64,000 nucleotides of DNA from Phocoena phocoena (Eukaryota; Chordata; Mammalia; Artiodactyla; Phocoenidae), in assembly GCF_963924675.1 (NCBI RefSeq), contig NC_089230.1:3907001-3971000 (forward strand), given 5' to 3'. Each line of letters opens with the position of its first letter. Within the stretch, counting starts at the first letter, position 1. A program made the position numbers and the translations under genes. Positions 10,230-22,600 of this stretch are shown here, in pieces. A model generated the notes under the pieces. The model was not told the DNA's origin. It searched no databases and saw nothing but the letters and a program-made list of their open reading frames with translations.

Positions 10230-11490
10230 AGGTGAAAGATTTGTACACTGAAAACTATAAAACACTGATAAACAAATTGAAGACGTCATAAACAAATAGA
10301 AAGATTTCCAATGTTCATGGATTAAAAGAATTAATATTGTCAAAATGTCCATACTACTCAAGGTGATTTATAGATTCAATGCAATCCTTATTAAAATTCC
10401 AATAGCATTTTTCTCAGAAATAGAAAAAAATCTAAAATTCATACAGAATCATGAAAACAACATAAATAGCCAAAACAGTCTTGAGAAAGAAGAACAAAGC
10501 TGGAACATCACACATTTATTTCAAAATATACTACAACAGTATAGTAATCAGACAGCATGGTACTGCTGTAACAAACATATAGGGCAATGGAACAGACTAC
10601 AGAGCCCAGATATAAGTCCATGCATTTACAGTGAATTGATTTTGGACAAAGGTGTCCAGAACACATAATGGGGAAAGACCGTCTCTTCGGTAAATGGTGT
10701 TGGGAAAACTGATTTTCCACATGCAGGAGAATGAAATTGGACCCTATTCAATCCATATACAAAATCAACTAAAGATAGATGAAATAATTAAAAACCTGAC
10801 ACTATAAAACTATTAGAAGAAAACATAGGAACGAATTTTCATGACCTTGGCTTGGTTTTTCATTTTGAATATGACTCCAAAAGAAGAGGGAACAAAAGCA
10901 AAAATAGAATTACATCAAACTAAAAATCTTCTGCACATCAAAGAACACAGCCAACAGAGTGTAGAGATAACCTACGAAAGGGGAGAAAATATTTTCAAAC
11001 CATACATATGATAAGAGATTAATATTCAAAATATATGAGGAACTCATACAACTCAATAGCAAAGAAACCCTATTAAAAGGTGGGTAAAGGACCTGAATAG
11101 GCATTTCTCAGAAGGAATACACACAGATGGCCAAGAGATATATGAAAAGATGCTCAACATCATTAATCATCAGAGAAATGCAAATCAAAATCACAGTGAG
11201 ATATGACCATACACTATTAGAATGGCTATTTTCTAAAGGACAAAAGATAACAAACGTTGACAAGGATGTGGAGAAATGGGAACCCTTGTGCACTGTAGAT
11301 GAGAATGTAAATTGGTTCAGACTCTTTGGATAACAGTATGGAGTTTCCTCAAAAAAATTAAAAATAGAGTTACCATATGATCACAATCCCTCTTCTGGGT
11401 ATATATCCAAAAGAAATAAAATTACTATGTCAAAGAGATATCTGCATCACTATGTTCATCACAGCATTGTTCACAATAGACAAAATATGG
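10230..11490 (+). mobile_element. L1M ORF2 C-terminal part and 3' region, copy 1, sense
   Basis: Begins 'gaaaactataaaacactgat' (10249), the ORF2 region just downstream of the RT domain. It continues through 'atgtccatactactcaaggtgatttatagattcaatgcaatcc' near 10345 and 'tattagaagaaaacatagg' near 10811. Its end, 'tcacaatagacaaaatatgg' near 11471, is cut off mid-3' region where the next L1 copy starts. Frames are broken throughout. Confidence 0.88.
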
Positions 11491-13280
11491 AAACAACTTG
11501 ATCTATAGATTCAATGCCATCCTAATCAAAATCCCAGCAAGTGTTTTTGTAGGTATCAATAAACATTCTAAGATATATATGGAAAGACAAAAGACATAGA
11601 ATAGACAATGCAGTACTAATGAAGAACAAAGTTGGAGGATTGACACTAAGCTGATTTCAAATCTTATTATAAAGCTATAATAGTCAAGAGAGAATAGAAT
11701 GGTAAACAAATAGACATATAGTTCAGTGAAATAGCATCCAGAAGTTGACAAAAATATTGCCAAGGATCAAAGGCAATTCAATGGAGAGAGGATAAACTTT
11801 TCAACAAATGGGGGTAGAACAATTCACTGTATATAGGCAAAAGCATGGACCTAGACTGCAAACCTTACAACTTTCACAAAACTAAAATTAAAATGGACCC
11901 TAGGCCAAAATGTAAAATGGAAAAATATAAAATTTCTAAAAATAAATAGGAAAAAATGTTAAGAGACCTAGGTTTGGCAATGAGTTTAAGATAGAACATC
12001 AAAAGCACAATCCATGAAAGAAAAAAATGAATAGGTTGTACCCAATTACAATGAAAAATTTACGCTTTTCGAAAGACACTCTTAAGAGAACGATAAAACA
12101 AACACCGGACTGTAGAAAAAATTTGGGAAACACATATCTGATAAAGGAATTGTATTCAAATTATGCAAAGAATTCTTGAAAGGTAATGTCAAAAAACCAG
12201 AAAGATGTGAACAAAACCTCACCAAAGAATATATGAGGTGGAAGAGAAGAATGTGAAAAGATGCTCAACATCATTTATAATTAGGGAAGTGCAAATTAAA
12301 AGAAAAAATTACAAGCCATTACACGTGTTTAGAGTGGCTAAAATCTAAATCGCTGACATTACCGAATGCTAGTGAGGATGTAGAGCATCAGGAACTCTCA
12401 TATATTGCTGGTAGGAATGCAAAATTTTACCACCTCTTTGGAAGATAGTTTGATAGTTTCTACATAGCTACATGTAGCTTTATCATACAATCCAACTTTC
12501 ACACTCTTAGTTACTTAACCAACAGAGTTGCAAATGTATCTCTACACTAAGGTATACACATGGATGTTTATATCAGCATTTTTTTGTAATCACCAAAAAC
12601 TGAAAGCAAACAAAATGTCCTTTAATAGGAGAATTCATAAGCAAACTGTGGTGCATCCATACAATAGAATATTATTCAGTAATTAAAATAATAAGCTATC
12701 AAGCTATGAATAGACATGAGTGGAGCTTAATACATATTTCTAAGTGAAAAAAGCCAGTCTGAAAAGGCTACACACAGTGTGATTCCACTTCTATGAAATT
12801 CTGGAAAAGACAAAACCATAATGATGGTAAAAAGATCAGTGGGTGCCAGGGACTTGGGGGCCAGTGGAAGGGTGTTGAAGAGATGAAGTGCAGGGGATCT
12901 CTTTATGATATTGTAAGGATAGACACACACAACTATAAAATACATTGAACTTTACAGCACAAAGAGTGAACTTAATGTATGTAAATTTTAAAAGAATCCT
13001 TTATGAGGTGGGAAGATTCTAGGACGGAATGCAGACAAATGAATGTGACAAAACAATCTAACTGTATTACGAATGTATCATATAACATCTCTGAAGGGGT
13101 GAGTGAAAGGGTGCTGACCTGAGTTCTGTTAGAAATGAGAAGAGTCTGTAAGGTTAAAAACAAAAGCAACTACACATAGGGACTGCATACCAGATAATAA
13201 ATCTGTTTCCCACAGGTTAACAATTCTGATACAGTTATACAGGTAAAATGAATTAGATAATAGGTAACTAGGTGGCAGAA
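11491..13280 (+). mobile_element. L1M ORF2 C-terminal part and 3'UTR, copy 2, sense
   Basis: Starts 'gatctatagattcaatgcc' (about 11499), homologous to 10367 of copy 1. It passes 'aaaagatgctcaacatcatt' (12257), 'tagaatattattcagtaatt' (12665) and 'cacttctatgaaattctgg' (12786), and ends in a 3'UTR with 'acaatctaactgtattacgaatg' near 13052. Old, with many stops and indels. Confidence 0.85.
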
Positions 13281-14735
13281 GGTGAGAGCCAGGTTTCTCA
13301 CAGCTAGGGAAGGAGGTTACAGATAAGCAAGGGACCTCACACTTCTGGATTTCAAAACATATTACAAAGCTACAGTAATCAAAAGAGTATGGTGCTGACA
13401 TAAAGACAGATGTATTGACCAAAGGAACAGAATAAAGAGCCCAGAAATAAATCCTTGTGGATAAGGTCGAATGATCTTTGACAAGAGTGCCAAGACTACA
13501 CAATAGAGAAAGGGTAGTCTCTTCAACAAATGTGTTTTTAAAACTGGACATGCAAGTGTAAAAGCATGAAGTTAGATCCTTATCTATGTAAAAATATTAA
13601 CTCAAAATTAATTAAAGACAAATGCAAGTCTTGAAACTAAAATTGCTAGAAGAAAACATCATGGTATTAGATTTGGCAATGATTTCTTAGAAATGATACT
13701 AAAGCACAGAAAATAAAAGGAGATATAGACTAATGGGACTACCTCAAACTTCATGGCAAAGAAGACAACAGAGTAAAACGGCAACCTATGGAATAGGAAA
13801 GAATATTTGTAAACTATATAGCTGATAAGAGGTAATATCCAAAATATATAAAAACTTCTACAACTCAACAAGAAAAGTAATGTGATTAAAAAGTGGGCAA
13901 ATGACTTGAATAGCTATTTCTCTAAATATGATATACAAATATCCAACAGACAAGTGAAAATATTCTTAACATCACTAATCACTAGAGAAATGCAAATCAA
14001 AACCACGAGATATCACCTCATGCCCATTAGACTGGCTACTGAACAAAAAAGAAAAAAAGAAGTAACAAATATTGGCAACAATGTGCAGAAATTGGAATCT
14101 ACGCCCTGTGCACTCTTGCAAGCAATGTAAACTGGTGCAGCCACTAAGGAAATAGTATGGAGATTCCTCAGAAAATTGAAAAATAAAACCACCATGTGAC
14201 CCAACAAACCACTGCTGGATATATATCCAAAATAGTTGAAATGAGGATCTTGAAGAGATATTTTCACAAATATATTTATTGCCTCATTATTTAAAATTAC
14301 CAAGAGGTAGGAGAAACCCAGATGTTCACTGATGAATGAATGAATAAACAGAGTGTAGTATATACATAAAGTGGAATATTTTAAAAAAAGGAAATCCCAT
14401 CATATGCTACAAAATGGATGAAACTTGAGGAAATTATGTTAAGTAAAATAAACTAGTCACAAAAGATGAATATTGCATGATTCCATTTACATCTGGTATC
14501 TGGTCAAGTTAGAAACCAGAAGTAGAATGCTGGGTGCCCAGGGGAGGGGGAGGAAGAGAAGAGTCATTCAATGTTTACAGTTTCAGTTTTGCAAGATAAA
14601 GAAAGTTCTAGAGTTCTATTACACAACAATATACATGTAGTTAACACTACTATGCTGTACACTTAAATATTGTTAAGATGGTAAATTTGATGTTGCAGGC
14701 GTTTAACAATAAAAGAAACTACAAAAGAATTTACA
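13281..14735 (+). mobile_element. L1M ORF2 C-terminal part and 3' end, copy 3, sense
   Basis: Begins near 'gggacctcacacttctggatttcaa' (13332), the equivalent of 11640 in copy 2. It runs through 'ttagaagaaaacatcatgg' (13648), 'atatcacctcatgcccatta' (14009) and 'ggatatatatccaaaatag' (14217). It ends in an L1MA/L1MB-like terminus, 'tacacttaaatattgttaagatggtaaatttgatgtt' near 14659. This is the only one of the three with an apparently complete 3' end. Confidence 0.87.
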
Positions 14736-16160
14736 TTTGTTTAAAGCTTGTTATTACAGCAAATTTTGTTATTATGGTAATTCTTTCTCTATTGAGAGAT
14801 TTTATCTTTGCAATAAAATATCTTATAACAATACATTTTTAATAAAGTATTGGGAAATTAAACTTCATTTTCTTTATTTGATCAACAAAATGTGATGTGT
14901 TCCAAACATATTATTTTAAAAAATATCAATACTATGCTGCCTAGAAGAAACTCATTGTAGGAAAAATAATATTTTGAAAAGTTGAAAATTAGAGATGAAA
15001 AAGATATGATAGGAAAATAGTAAGCAAAAGAAAGTTATTATAGCAATATTACTATTATAAAGAATATTACTTAATGCAAAACTACCCTGAACAAGGATAG
15101 AGGCACTTCGTATTGGTAACAATAAATTCTTGACCAAGTACAGATATCATCATGAAGTTGTATACATTAATCAAAAGAATTTTAAATACATAAAACAAAC
15201 AATTACGTTAAAAAAAACTTACAACCAGGGACCTAATAACTTATTTATTAACTTTCTCTCAATAACTCATAGTTTGAGTTTTCAAGTCAGCTGTGGAGGA
15301 ATAAGTTTCTTGTAGCAGTGACTGTCCAGCGATGGAAGCATTGAGGGTGATTGGTTGGCAGCTGGTTCCTCACTCAGGGGTCAGTGACATTTTGGTGGTT
15401 TCATGGTGTTTGACCAAGCCCAGTTTGCCAAGTTTCCTGTTAATTTTGGAAGATACCTGGTGTTTCTCAATAGACTCTTTTGTTGCCTGAGATAAATCAA
15501 CAAATAAACAAAAGGAATAAGTGGATAGATATGTGAATAGGCATAAAATAGTAGACTAACAATAATCATGGATAAAGAATATTTGAACAAATAAACATAC
15601 TTTATCATATATCTATATAAATACATTTACAGATTTACCATTTACACAAAAATTAAGAATATGTATTATGTTTAAGAGCACATGGAATACCTAGCAAGAA
15701 TAAATGTGAAAAGACCCATAATCCCAATATGAGGAACATGAAAAGGATATAATTACAGATTCTATAGACATCAAAAAGATCTTAAGATGATATCATGTGC
15801 AATTATGTCAATAAATTTGAAAACTTAAAAGAGACGGACAAATATGTAGATTTGGTTGGCTTTACTGGTAAATGTTTATCCTCTCTGACTCAATAGTTAT
15901 TGGTTAAATGGATGCTAATAGCATTAAAATAGCCTCTGCACTATATCTTCTTAGCACTGTGAGTTATTAGAAGCCTTCTTTTGCTTTATTAGATTTGTAG
16001 GAATTTCTCTAAATTTTTTGTTGTAGTTTTCTTTTTTAATGTGGAAACCTATTTTCTACATGTAAGAAGTTGATTATTATTCACATGAAATACTTTTGTG
16101 TATCAATTGATATTATTACTTGGAATCAATGTGTTTGATTACAAAAAATTAGCACCTAAT
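14736..16160. other. Unassigned AT-rich sequence
   Basis: About 1.4 kb with no gene or repeat I can name. It is AT-rich, with short A/T runs. Open frames of 61-81 codons are random in appearance. Confidence 0.4.
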
Positions 16161-18760
16161 ACATAAAATAAAAATTTTAATGTACACAAATATAAACCGT
16201 TTAAGGACAAAATTCTTCTCTGTGGGGAAATACCACGTATCCTTTTCTTCATGGATGCTGGCTCATGTATCTCTCAGTATGGCGCCATTGCAGCAGTTAA
16301 AATGTGTACTCACAGATGTGCCCAATAAGAGAGGTTGTCATCCACAGGCACTTTGTAAAGTCGGTTATGGAAACAATGGGGAGTAACTACTCTGGAACTT
16401 GGGAAGCAGCAGGTTTTGATTTTCAACTGAACCACTGTCTTCTTTTCTAGGGTTTTCTTTTTTTCTTCCTCCTGTGATTCAATTATGCTTTTCATCTGTG
16501 TTGCATGCAATGTGATTGTACCCGTCTAGATTATTGAGTTTTATGAGATGGAGTAAGTTGCATGGTGCCCTTTGGACTCCACACTGGATTTATGTTGCTT
16601 TCTTATTTGAGAACTGCTGCTGTATGGCATTTCCATTCAATCCCTGGAATTGTAAGTCAGGCAAGCTCAGGTGCGTGGGACTGTGGATCACTGCTACCCT
16701 GTGTGCTAACAGATCGAAAAAGGCACAAGGGCTGTCTTTTACAAATGAAAATGAAATGCAGAATTCTTAGCTTATGAATGCTTTCCTAATACTTTTCTGA
16801 TCAACAAAATTGGACTTTTCATGGGAAGTCATGCTTGTTTCCAAAAGTTTTTGGCAAATATTACCAAAGCAATTTAACAGTTTCCCATGAAACTTGAGAA
16901 AAGTGGATGATTCCCTTACTCCTTCTCCAGTATCTTCAACATCAACTCCTGTCCTTTTGGGAAACAATAGGAACTAACTTATTAAAATAATGTTTTAAAT
17001 TCTCATTTCTACTCTTCTTTCTCTGAATCCACAAATACACGCATGCACATCCTGTGTGTGTGTGTGTAAGAATATGTATAGATAAAAAAATAACAAAATG
17101 AACACCAAAATGTGAAATATTCCATAAATTTGCGTCATCCTTGAGCATAGGATTTATTAATTTTCTCTGTTTGGCTACAATTTCAGTGGCCCACATCACA
17201 TATTACAAAGTAGTATCTTTCTGAAGGATACTTGATGGTCTTTAACTCTTTTACTATTATAAACTATAATTTAAATAAATCAATATTCATAGAATATGCG
17301 GCACGTTTAGAATATTATGAATAGGATACATCTATTATAGAATCCTTGTGTTGCAGAGTGCCTGAAATGTATGTTTTGGTTGATATTGCCAAATTGTGTG
17401 CTCTGAAGTTTGTCCCAATTTAATCTCTCACCCATCCATTTATGGGAGTGTCCACTCTGTAATGATAAATATTCAGATGAGTTCAGGCATTTAAAAAATA
17501 AACTGGTGGCATTTATTTGAGGTGCCATTGACTCTACATTTATTGGTGAATAAATATTGTTATGATATTATACAATCTACATGCTTGAATTTTTTAATAT
17601 TTATTTCAACATCATTTGGGGGGTTTTGATAAATTTTCTAACTGGTTATTGCTGGTATTTAGAGAAATGATCATTGAAATATAATTGTAGAATTTGACAC
17701 CTTTCTGCTGCCATCCGCTGCATAAATGTTTATGTGTGAAACCTCATTGGATACTGTGACCTTCATTATTAAATAATGCGTCCCTTGATCTCACTTAACA
17801 CATTCTCCCTGTGGAGAGAGCTTTCTTTTTGTGAACAATTTTCCTGGAGATTTTCTGCTCATTTTTTGGGGGGGAGGAGAGGGTTCAACTTTTTGTGTTT
17901 GACATATAATAAAATTGCATTTCTTAACTAAGTCTTTGAGTTACTTTATTTTGATAAATGGATTTATTCTGTATTTATTTATTGCTATTGAATGGATATT
18001 TGGACTTAATTCTGAGATCCTGAATTTGTTGTGTTTTTCTATTACCTTATATTTAATTAGATTGTATATTTAATAAGATTCAACACACTCCACAAATGAA
18101 CACTGGTTTTCCGCATAAGGTCCTGGTGAATTAGAAACATTAATGCTAGCATTTGAAAAACTGATTCTCTACTTTCCTGCAGTAGTACCCATGCTATGTG
18201 TCTAGTAAGCTTGGAAATTCAAGAAGCAATAATTCAACCCCCTAAAATATGGGTAGCACCTGGCTTTATCAAATAAGCACTGTTTGTGTTTACTTGTTTT
18301 TAGTATTAGGTCCTCATCTATTAAATTTAAAACTTGGGAAGAAAAAGAGGTCGGTTGAGTGGCTTGACTGTTCTTTCCACATCAAAGTATGTTACTAGGC
18401 CTACATTAAAAGTGGAAAATCACATTCTGAAATCCATTTCCAAGACTGTTAATTTTATATGCTGCTAATCATGCTGCAAACTCCAAAGGAACAATTATGA
18501 ATAATGGCCAAATATTAGTTACTGAGACTAGAACAGAAATGAAAAAAAAGTCTGTTTATTCCATAAGTAATTTGTGGTGCTTCTGGCAACTGATAGAAAT
18601 TTCTTGTTATTAAACACTAATTAGTTTGTCAGCTAGTTTACTTTATGGACTGGCTAGATGTTCTTTTTTTTCTCATAAATATTTTATTACTTTGGTTAAG
18701 TAAATAAGGGTTCTTAAATAGCTTGTGTTTTGCTGTGTAGCTTATCTATGAATTTCAATG
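16161..18760. other. Unassigned, apparently unique sequence
   Basis: No supported gene. A short (GT)n occurs near 17055-17068 and a G-run near 17868-17878. Small frames at 16180-16770 are not supported by domains or splice context. A fragment near 17620-17690 weakly recalls antisense L1 ORF2, but I do not call it. Confidence 0.4.
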
Positions 18761-19140
18761 AACTAGGCGTGGCTCTCTTTCTGGGAATCCATTTGTGAAA
18801 ACCCCAGGCTGCACTTGGGAGATGGCTTATGGGTCTCCAAAGCCCCTTGTACCTCTGTCATCCCAAGTGCCTGCCAGTGAAGCTTGAAACCCCAGGAAGT
18901 CGGGCCTCCTGTGGATGCAGCTGGAATGAGAGCCTGTGATCTGATGGAACCACCCTGGAAACTGTGTGCAGAGGAAGCTTTCTCAATGTTCCAGGCATGG
19001 AAACAGACCTTGGGAAGAGCTCCTGTTGCCAAGGAGCCACATAGCTCATCATCCCTCGTTGTAGAGATATCAGCACATGCCCCATGCCCCATGCTGAGTC
19101 CCCTCAATACTCGCTTTTGATTAATCTCCCCTTCTCTTAT
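18761..19140. other. Moderately GC-rich island of unknown nature
   Basis: About 350 bp with clearly higher GC than its surroundings. Overlapping open frames occur on both strands: 114 codons on the minus strand (18763-19107) and 78 on the plus strand. I recognise neither a protein nor a repeat family. It could be an old LTR/ERV internal fragment or an exon of a non-coding RNA. Both are guesses. Confidence 0.35.
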
Positions 19141-20897
19141 TTAAATTTGGTAATTGTATTTGAGAGAATTAAAATGGACTCTACAGATAAATATCACTAC
19201 TGGAACAGAGTACGTGGAGGAAAAAGACCTCATGTTACTGAAAAGACACATTTGAGACAGGGCAAAAATGCTAGGCTTGACCGTGAAGAGCAAAACCTTC
19301 TTGTAGATTATTGTACCTGTAACTGGAAAAACAAGCATTTTGAAGTCTTATTTGTATTTGTGTATGTACGTATGCATGTTTGTGTGTATGTGCATATGTT
19401 TGTGTTACTTTTATTCATCCCATTCAGAGTGGCTTCATTTTCTCCCTCAATATTTCTTTTCTTTTGGAAAATTTACAACATTTACAGTGCTATGATAACT
19501 GTACCATCATTCCCTATAGCTCCAGCTTAAAAGGTACACAGGGTCAGTTCATTTGTAATTGAATCACCAGAGTGGTATTTTGTTGTTGTTATGTTAAATT
19601 TGCAATCAGAATAAAAACTCTACATCTGGTTTTCACCTACAACAGCTCTATTGAATGGCATGCACTTGGATTTTATGTAGCAAGGGTATTTGAACAGTTA
19701 ATTTTCAAGTGTATCTTCTGTTGAATGTTTTGTTTCAAGAAAGAGTGCTTAAAGCTTTTTGGACTTCAGTTTTTGATGTAACTGTAGCCTTCTTTATGGG
19801 AAACCATAAGCAACACGGTAGGAGCAGGTTCCCCAGTGGGGCCTCTCACCACCTGCAGATGGCTGCTTTATCACATTAAAGGCTTGGATGTAGGACTCTC
19901 GTGTTCTCAGATATATTGCATGGGCAGCATTTTCTAGAGCACTGTACAGTAGAAACTAGAAAAGGCAGTATATTTCCCTATTGTCTGTCTGGTTATATCA
20001 CTTCCGTATTATTGTTGAAAGTTTTTTTTTTTTATGATGTATGAAGCTCATAATATTTATAGATAAATTAGTACAGTTATATTATTGTTGTGGTAATGCC
20101 TATTTTCATTTGGAAATATCAATAGTTAAGTATGCACATGAGGGAGGACTTCTGGTTTACTGCAGTGTTCAGTCCTAGTTTTTACTTTTATTCTTAAAAC
20201 ATTAGGATCTGATCTCAATTTTATGGACCTAAGCTCTGAGATTTGCAGAAGTGGACAGAGAGTTTATATTTATATATTGCAAATTCTTACACAATTCAGC
20301 ATTGATGTCATATTATATTTTATAAATGATAAAAGCTCTGTACAAAACAGTAGAGTGGGCTTGAATTGCCCTTTCCATTACTGAGCCATGTCATGCTGGT
20401 TTCTTCCCTTTCTCTGGATTTATTTCCTTATCCTAAAACAATGGCATCTGAGTAGATGTCTTATCAGCTTCATTGTTAGTTATCTGCACCCTTCATTTTT
20501 GTGAATAGAGATCCATCTCATTTTTTACATTAGACATCTAATAACAAATATGAAATTATAAAATACTAAAATATAGTTAACACCACAATGATATTAAATA
20601 TATTTTAAAACTTCTTTCAAAATTCTAATAAAGGTGGTCCATAGGCAATAGGAATCCAATAACTGAGGTCGACCAACTTATAAGAGATCATTCCCAGTAA
20701 AAAAAAGTTGAACATGTGTATTTATAGAACTGACCTATTTATATACACACATTTCTATTTTTATTGATGTATGTGAATACTTAAAGTAAAAATATGTTCT
20801 ACATTTGGAATGAAATTTTTGAAAAATGTCACTGTTTTTAACCATAACCAGTTGGAAAACTCACTCCTGTGAATAATTGTAAACTTGCATATGTGTT
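19141..20897. other. Unassigned sequence with TG-rich patch
   Basis: No supported gene. An imperfect (TGTR)n stretch lies at about 19345-19405. The 148-codon frame at 19084-19530 reads through this simple repeat and has no recognisable domain. Confidence 0.4.
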
Positions 20898-20909
20898 TAT
20901 CCTGAGACT

Positions 20910-21129
20910 TTTTTTTTTTTTTTTTTTTTTTTTGCGGTACGCGGGCCTCTCACTGTTGTGGCCTGTCCAGTTGTGGAGCACAGGCTCCGGACGCGCAGGC
21001 TCAGCGGTCATGGCTCACGGGCCCAGCAGCTCCACGGCATGTGGGATCTTCCCAGAGAGGGGCACGAACCTGTGTCCTCTGCATCGGCAGGCAGGCGGAC
21101 TCTCAACCACTGCGCCACCAGGGAAGCCC
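20910..21129 (-). mobile_element. CHR-type SINE (short, cetacean type), antisense
   Basis: Poly(T) 20910-20933, then the reversed body from 'gcggtacgcgggcc' to 'caccagggaagccc'. TSD 'tatcctgagact' is exact at 20898-20909 and 21130-21141. A 4-bp duplication (ggcaggcaggcgg) is visible near 21085-21097. The 106-codon frame at 20869-21189 is only a reading of this SINE. Confidence 0.96.
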
Positions 21130-21141
21130 TATCCTGAGACT

Positions 21142-22025
21142 ATTTTTAGTTTCTCTCTCGTTATACCTTTGTTAAAATTTTGTAGGTAATTTTTTATTGA
21201 ATTATAACAATAGTAGTGGCACTCTTCTGAGTTTATATTTTTGCTATGCATTTTCAAACATCTGGGCAGTGAGTAGCTATTTATTTTGTTTCCCACTGAT
21301 TCTACATAAATATTCAATAAAGAATAATGTTATTTACCAGCTATGGAACTATTTATTCTACAGCAACATTTTTCTTTGTTTTTTACCTAAATTTCATCTT
21401 GTAAAAATCTGACTTCTGACGTTTTTTGGCACCTATTTTTTCATAATCATTTAGGAAAACCTGAAAATTCCTTTAAAATACCAAAACTCTAATCCAGAGG
21501 GAATGAATGAATTCCCAGGTGAACTGATATTCTGTTGCCTCAACTTATTAAAAAAGACAGATTTTTAAATAAACATGAGAAATTGTTAAACAATTGTTGC
21601 CTTGTACATATTCAATTGCTATATTGTTATTTAAGGATGCTATGTGCACCCATTAACGTTACTGCTATTATTTAGGCCATGTGTATAACACCTCCAAAAT
21701 TTTCTTTGGAGACTGAAACATAGGTATCTGAATATTTTAAGTGGTAGTAAACTTTTGTCTTGCATGTGTATGTATGTGTGTGTGTGCATGTGTGTTAACT
21801 CTTGTTATCCAGAGTAAAAAAGTGCTTGGTACTCAACCTGTAAAATGCTATTTGGGATTGGAAATGAGATGTGCTTATAAAATAATGAACTTTATTTCAT
21901 CTGTGTCTTGTAAACTGTTTCTTAAGTCAGTTCTCTGAGAAATGCAATAAAACCTCTTTGAACCATAGCAGCTTCATTGTAACAAGTGCATAGCCTTTTG
22001 TAACGAATGGTTTACATGGAGTTGT
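21142..22025. other. Unassigned AT-rich sequence
   Basis: No recognised gene or family. A short TGTA/TGTG patch occurs near 21762-21795. Confidence 0.4.
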
Positions 22026-22600
22026 AAATGATAAAACATCGATTCAGGTTGGCTTAAATAAAAACAAAATCTGTTAGATTAAATGACCAAAGGGACTGTC
22101 TCCAGGCATGGCTTGACCCAGAGATTCAAATGTTACCTGCTCTTGTTTCTACCTCTTGGCCTACCTCAATTATATTGACTTTGGTTTCTGACTCCGTTTA
22201 AGCCCCCCAGCCATAAGTTCAAGTTGGACGAAATAGAGTTTGCTTCTTCTTGGCTGCTTTAAAAAAATCCCGAGATTTACTCTTTGAGGATCAAATTAGA
22301 TGGATGGGGGGTAGAATTGCACCATTTGATACTATCTGGTCCATGTATCTATCACTAAATCTACTGGACAAGAGGAGTTTGACGTGTTATTGGCTAGACA
22401 TGGACTACATTTTCCATCCCTAGGCTGGTGTTGGAGCCCTAATCCAGTGCCTGCAGGAGGCGAACAGGACTCTTACTTGGTCCCTCTAAGCAAAATCACT
22501 GTTAACCTAATTAAGGAAAATAGATGTTGGCTTGGTTTGAACAAACGAATAGCCAGAAGGTGATGCATCTGAAGCCAGGTGTTTGGACTTCTATTGCCAG
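22026..22600 (-). mobile_element. Probable ancient interspersed repeat, family not named
   Basis: The order of short blocks resembles a repeat seen many times in mammalian genomes. The blocks are 'gattcaggttggcttaaata' (22040), 'ctccaggcatggcttgaccca' (22100), a pyrimidine-rich 'ctacctcttggcctacctc' and later 'ctggtccatgtatctatcac'. I cannot name the family, and the strand is a guess from the probable terminus. Confidence 0.35.

Noticed and set aside
13129..13551. 140-codon minus-strand frame
   Set aside because: Antisense to L1M 3' sequence.
19084..19530. 148-codon plus-strand frame
   Set aside because: Crosses a TG-rich simple repeat and shows no recognisable domain or plausible exon boundaries.
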